This document shows positions 24,701-27,146 of a DNA stretch of 27,146 bases, in pieces. Location: positions 1 to 27,146 of the forward strand of contig CAIXSC010000466.1 of NCBI GenBank assembly GCA_903921945.1, read 5' to 3'. Each line of letters starts with the position of its first letter. The stretch's first letter is position 1. The notes under the pieces are model-generated. The model searched no databases and was not told the origin of the DNA. It saw nothing but the letters and a program-made list of their open reading frames with translations. The position numbers and the translations under genes are program-made. The stretch is from an uncultured Planctomycetaceae bacterium (GTDB lineage Bacteria; Planctomycetota; Planctomycetia; Pirellulales; Pirellulaceae).

Positions 24701-27146
24701 GGCCGACTTGCCGCCGGGCGATTTCGACTTGTGGCTCAAGGACGCCAATGTCCGAATTCGCGTCCGGATTGTGGCGGGCCAAAAACTGGGGAATTACGTT
24801 TTGGGCAACGTCCGTCATCTCGAGACGGCTCCGTTGGCGCCGCTGCAAATCGATTCCGTTTCCGCGGCCAACGACCAAGTGCGAATCCAACTTCGCAATG
24901 CGTCGCCCTACACCCGAGTGCATCTGTTCGGCGCTCGCTTCGTGCCCGAGTTTTCCGCCTACGAACAATTGTCGCGTGTGCGTGCGGCCGAGCCGTTCCT
25001 GTTCACGCCAGGAACCACGCCGTCGGTCTATGTGACGGGGCGCGACATTGGCGACGAGTATCGCTACATCCTCGACCGGAAGTACGCCCGCAAATTCGCG
25101 GGCAATTCGCTGGATCGTCCCTCGTTGCTACTCAATCCGTGGGCTGTGCGTTCGACCGCCACGGGGCAGATTGTGGCCGCCGCCGGCGATGCGTTCCGCG
25201 GCGTGGATGCGGGCGCCGAGGGGGCCGCGGATCAAATGGCGAAACGAATGGCGGGCGAAACGGCGACCGGCGACTTCGCGAATCTCGACTTCCTGGGCGA
25301 AGGCGGAGCCGCGGTGCTCAACCTCGCGCCGAACGCCGATGGCGTCGTCGTGGTTCCCCGAGCGGCGCTGGGAACCGCTTCGCACTTGCGGATTGTCGCC
25401 GCCGACCCGCTGCAAGCGACCGGCCGTTCCCTCTCGCTCCCCGAGGCGAAACCGGCTTTCCTCGATCTGCGGCTTGCCGACGGACTCGATCCGGCCGGCC
25501 ACTTCACGCAACGCAAACAGATTAGTTTGGTCGGAGCCAACGAGCCGTTTTCGCTCGCGGATATCGCGTCGAGCCGGTTCGAATACTACGACCATTTGGG
25601 CCGCGTCCACTCGCTATACAGCACGCTCACCCAAGAGCCGCGACTGAACGAGTTCCGCTTTATTCTCGACTGGCCGACGCTCCCCGCCGAGCGTAAACGG
25701 GAGCTCTATTCGAAACATGCCTGCCACGAACTGTCGTTCTTTTTGTATCGCAAAGATCCCGAGTTTTTCGCGGCGGTCATCAAGCCTTACTTGGTGAACA
25801 AGAAGGACAAGACGTTCATCGACCAATGGCTGCTTCAAGCCGACCTGTCCGATTACCTGCGACCGTGGGCCCACGGCCAACTCAACATCGTCGAACGAAT
25901 CCTGCTCGCGCAGCGGATCGCCGCCGAGCGTCCACGGCAAGCGCGTCACGTGGGCGATCTGTTCGCCTTGCTGCCTCCTAACACCGACCAGTTCATTCGT
26001 TTGTTCGACACGGCCGTCCGAGGCGGCGAGCTCGATTCCAACGATCGACTTGGCGTGAACGCCGCGCGGGAGGCGACGGTCGAACGTCAACTGATGGACC
26101 GCGCGGCAGCCGCCGCGCCACCGGCCCCGCCTCCCGCCGCCGCTGCAGCGCCAGGAGCCGCCTTCGGAATGGCTCCCGTCGCCAAATCTGCCGAGGCTCT
26201 GCGGAGTCGAGCGGGCTTGGGCGGGATGCCCGGCGGTGGCGATGGCAAACCCCAGGCTTCCAACGCGGCCCGCCTCGCCGCGGGCGGACGGGATAAGGAC
26301 GCGCAGCGCAAACTCCAAGACGAAAGCCTGAAACGCGACGGCCGTGCGAACGCCGCCAGCGCCAAGGCCGAGAAGAAAGCGGGCGCCAACCGGGCCGAAG
26401 CGGAACAGGCCAAGCAAGCCCTCGATGGGCTGCTTGCCGAACCGCTCGAAGCCGACGCCGTACGGCAGCTCTACCGTAATGTCGACCCGACTCGCGAATG
26501 GGCGGAAAACAACTACCACCAGGTTCCCGTCGCCCAACAAACGGCCGATCTCATCAAGGTCAACGCGTTCTGGCGGGATTACGCCGAGCACGATCCGGCG
26601 AAGCCGTTCCTCTCGCGCAACCTCGCCGAGGCCGCGAACAGCTTCCCGGAGATGATGTTCGCACTCGCGGTGCTCGACCTGCCGTTCGCGCCCGCCAAGG
26701 TGGAATCGAAGTTCGAAGGGCGGCGGATGACGCTGGCCTCCAACGGACCACTCGTCGCGTTCCATGAGGAAGTGCGTCCAGCCCAGGCGCCGGCGGGAGC
26801 CGCCACGATTCTCGTCAGCCAGAATTACTTCAAGCTGGGCGATCGAACACGAGTGGAAAACGGCGAGACGGTCGATAAATACGTCACCGAGGAATTCCTG
26901 GTCCACACCGTTTACGGTGGACAGATCGTTGTCACCAACACCACGTCGACGCGGCAGAAACTCAGTCTCTTGATCGAGACGCCACGCGGCGCGATCCCGG
27001 TGCTGAATTCGCAGCCGACCAAAACCTTTTACGTCACGCTCGAACCTTACAACACGCGGACCTTCGAATACCACTTCTACTTTCCGCTGCCAGGCAAGTT
27101 CCCGCAGTTTCCCGTGCATGTCGCCCGCAACGAAGTCGTGGTGGCC
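21732..27146 (+). CDS. Giant secreted protein with possible macroglobulin-like domains (3' end cut)
   Basis: The ATG at 21732 has AAGGG 7 nt upstream. The frame stays open to the window end, at least 1805 residues. A basic-hydrophobic signal (RGRQWWIGLLAAFAVSG, residues 11-27) runs into a hexapeptide repeat (26-61). From about 109 (VEDFALAPDRAAALKQLVPGT) helical, TPR-like sequence starts with DDYYYYHALQLLN. Residues about 495-640 look like macroglobulin-type beta domains (FAVGEPIALELLVKNV, VKVFEINTVNFYREE, GKPGIYVVDFIGNG, DEQHRQVKDAKVWLEG). A pentapeptide repeat lies at 917-955, an Ala/Pro-rich part near 1457-1526 and a charged helical part at about 1520-1573. The visible end has more beta-rich sequence. 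No CxEQ thioester motif is seen. A relation to alpha-2-macroglobulin is tentative. It is divergent to the PPC operon. Confidence 0.88.
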   Translation, partial: MRQIPGGATLRGRQWWIGLLAAFAVSGVINSSGVTSLSGVTGVSRVTGLHGMTSLSVITGWGGILDWADSCGSRGSCGYDAASGHHPTGVYGVPRWFGRTAVGGEIGFVEDFALAPDRAAALKQLVPGTDDYYYYHALQLLNTQQFDKARELLGPWLERHNRTPRWVEIETRLALLTYSKDPAKTLDFLRNRLGLRFDHRKETVGAAPDLPTAFNNELASRQTLLRRALAEAPLLNGIEDAGLELLGEQALNADQRRNLLQRLSRPDYPALVKLVIDDLNAPNSPGFGAFPIHSQLLLSQLEECLTLKADLLNQEPFVRAYLAKLQPAPDDDWRNDAALRDAYLERLEKFVNRLAPVHNSLKAHVLYQRLASDRSQGKYDAARFLAYLKLPRPLPYVARKLLERDENRAVPANLNADYSGSSLFPPVGYDEPLVRDYLAHFFVAAADFKEYEPYIDDTYLKHLFAETKIVNGLGDVEQWASLLPPELFRQLKERVDIDFAPANKSRFAVGEPIALELLVKNVPTLIVKVFEINTVNFYREELREIDTDIKLDGLVANDESVANYADPPLRRVARRFEFPRLGKPGIYVVDFIGNGRSSRALLRVGQLRQLARVTPNGFRFTVLDEQHRQVKDAKVWLEGREFSPSEDGTVLVPFSTRPGRRPIVLERAGFASLDSFNHDAEKLGLTAGFYVERESLITRRKAQVAIRPGLTVNGSPVSLKTLEDVRLTIISTNHDGVATSQVVPGVVLHEDRETTHEFLVPSRLASLRFELRGKALVRSTGEKIELAAAEQFAVNEIERTEKVEHLLLGRYDGRYAIDLLGRSGEPRPGRALQLLLKHREFRLQIRQTLRTDERGRVDLGALEGIESVSATGPEGVERVWRIERDSHTYPATLHGRAGEILTLPYFNPRGITATAGANAAPANAAPANAAPAPAANAAPANAAPAANAAPANAALAEPRRGELALLEIRGGTYVADRFASLRIRNGLLELADLPPGDFDLWLKDANVRIRVRIVAGQKLGNYVLGNVRHLETAPLAPLQIDSVSAANDQVRIQLRNASPYTRVHLFGARFVPEFSAYEQLSRVRAAEPFLFTPGTTPSVYVTGRDIGDEYRYILDRKYARKFAGNSLDRPSLLLNPWAVRSTATGQIVAAAGDAFRGVDAGAEGAADQMAKRMAGETATGDFANLDFLGEGGAAVLNLAPNADGVVVVPRAALGTASHLRIVAADPLQATGRSLSLPEAKPAFLDLRLADGLDPAGHFTQRKQISLVGANEPFSLADIASSRFEYYDHLGRVHSLYSTLTQEPRLNEFRFILDWPTLPAERKRELYSKHACHELSFFLYRKDPEFFAAVIKPYLVNKKDKTFIDQWLLQADLSDYLRPWAHGQLNIVERILLAQRIAAERPRQARHVGDLFALLPPNTDQFIRLFDTAVRGGELDSNDRLGVNAAREATVERQLMDRAAAAAPPAPPPAAAAAPGAAFGMAPVAKSAEALRSRAGLGGMPGGGDGKPQASNAARLAAGGRDKDAQRKLQDESLKRDGRANAASAKAEKKAGANRAEAEQAKQALDGLLAEPLEADAVRQLYRNVDPTREWAENNYHQVPVAQQTADLIKVNAFWRDYAEHDPAKPFLSRNLAEAANSFPEMMFALAVLDLPFAPAKVESKFEGRRMTLASNGPLVAFHEEVRPAQAPAGAATILVSQNYFKLGDRTRVENGETVDKYVTEEFLVHTVYGGQIVVTNTTSTRQKLSLLIETPRGAIPVLNSQPTKTFYVTLEPYNTRTFEYHFYFPLPGKFPQFPVHVARNEVVVA
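21807..21914 (+). repeat. Six 18-bp units coding for SGVTSL-like hexapeptides
   Basis: Residues 26-61 of the giant protein read SGVINS, SGVTSL, SGVTGV, SRVTGL, HGMTSL and SVITGW. The DNA units degrade from AGCGGCGTGACCAGCCTA towards the 3' end, so the array has diverged. It lies directly behind the hydrophobic signal segment. Confidence 0.8.
24480..24596 (+). repeat. Seven 15-bp units coding for ANAAP
   Basis: Seven 15-bp units (such as gccaacgccgcgcct and gcgaatgccgcgcct), interrupted by a 9-bp and a 3-bp insert, encode residues 917-955. It forms a flexible Ala/Asn/Pro linker between two beta-rich regions of the giant protein. The pentapeptide is a near-permutation of the xxAAN units in the cytochrome protein at 2416-2535. 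Confidence 0.9.

Noticed and set aside
23118..24968. Minus-strand open frame (616 codons) opposite the giant gene
   Set aside because: No domain or signal is recognisable, and the plus frame carries the beta-domain and repeat patterns. It is a shadow of the plus-strand gene, as is the frame at 25614-27119.

Overview
The window looks like a piece of a GC-rich planctomycete chromosome, probably of the Pirellulales/Lacipirellulaceae-Gemmata type. The evidence is the set of protein families. It has two clusters that pair DUF1501 proteins with cytochrome-anchored DUF1549/DUF1553 proteins, a pilin-like DUF1559 protein with an H-X9-DG tail followed by a small regulatory-like lipoprotein, a secreted Gfo/Idh/MocA oxidoreductase, a PSCyt1-WD40 fusion and a PPC-domain protein. 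These combinations are hallmarks of Planctomycetes. No rRNA, tRNA, insertion sequence, phage gene or CRISPR array was seen.

Layout. (a) 1-3770, minus strand: Gfo/Idh/MocA oxidoreductase -> PSCyt1/DUF1549/DUF1553 protein (ATGA overlap) -> DUF1501 protein (3-nt gap, cut by the window start). This is a tight operon. (b) 3924-7079, minus: a secreted protein of about 1050 residues with TPR-like helical repeats and a C-terminal CHAT (caspase-like) domain. (c) 7080-7591: divergent intergenic region with a near-perfect 30-bp palindrome. (d) 7592-9342, plus: DUF1559 protein, a 257-bp spacer with a long nested stem-loop, then the lipoprotein. (e) 9343-9700: convergent intergenic region with three stem-loops. 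(f) 21326 down to 9701, minus: a seven-gene run of PPC-domain protein, Ig-like/DUF1549/DUF1553 protein, PSCyt1-WD40 protein, DUF1501 protein, folD, hemG and a cytoplasmic Gfo/Idh/MocA oxidoreductase. DUF1501-folD-hemG are joined by GTGA and ATGA overlaps. (g) 21732-27146, plus: a giant secreted protein (at least 1805 residues) with possible macroglobulin-like domains, running off the window end.

How the genes may work together (inference). The two DUF1501/DUF1549 clusters encode exported, probably heme-bearing surface proteins, with a Tat-like DUF1501 partner in each. In the second cluster the exported block is translationally coupled to housekeeping genes for one-carbon metabolism (folD) and heme synthesis (hemG), which would supply the heme the block seems to need. 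The CHAT protein and the giant protein are the least understood products.

The most striking cross-cutting pattern is that six in-frame tandem repeats (6, 15 or 18 bp units, or a Gly/Asn-rich tract) interrupt five otherwise unrelated genes, several just behind an export signal. Two of the genes, on opposite strands and 22 kb apart, carry 15-bp repeats coding for a very similar Ala/Asn-rich pentapeptide.
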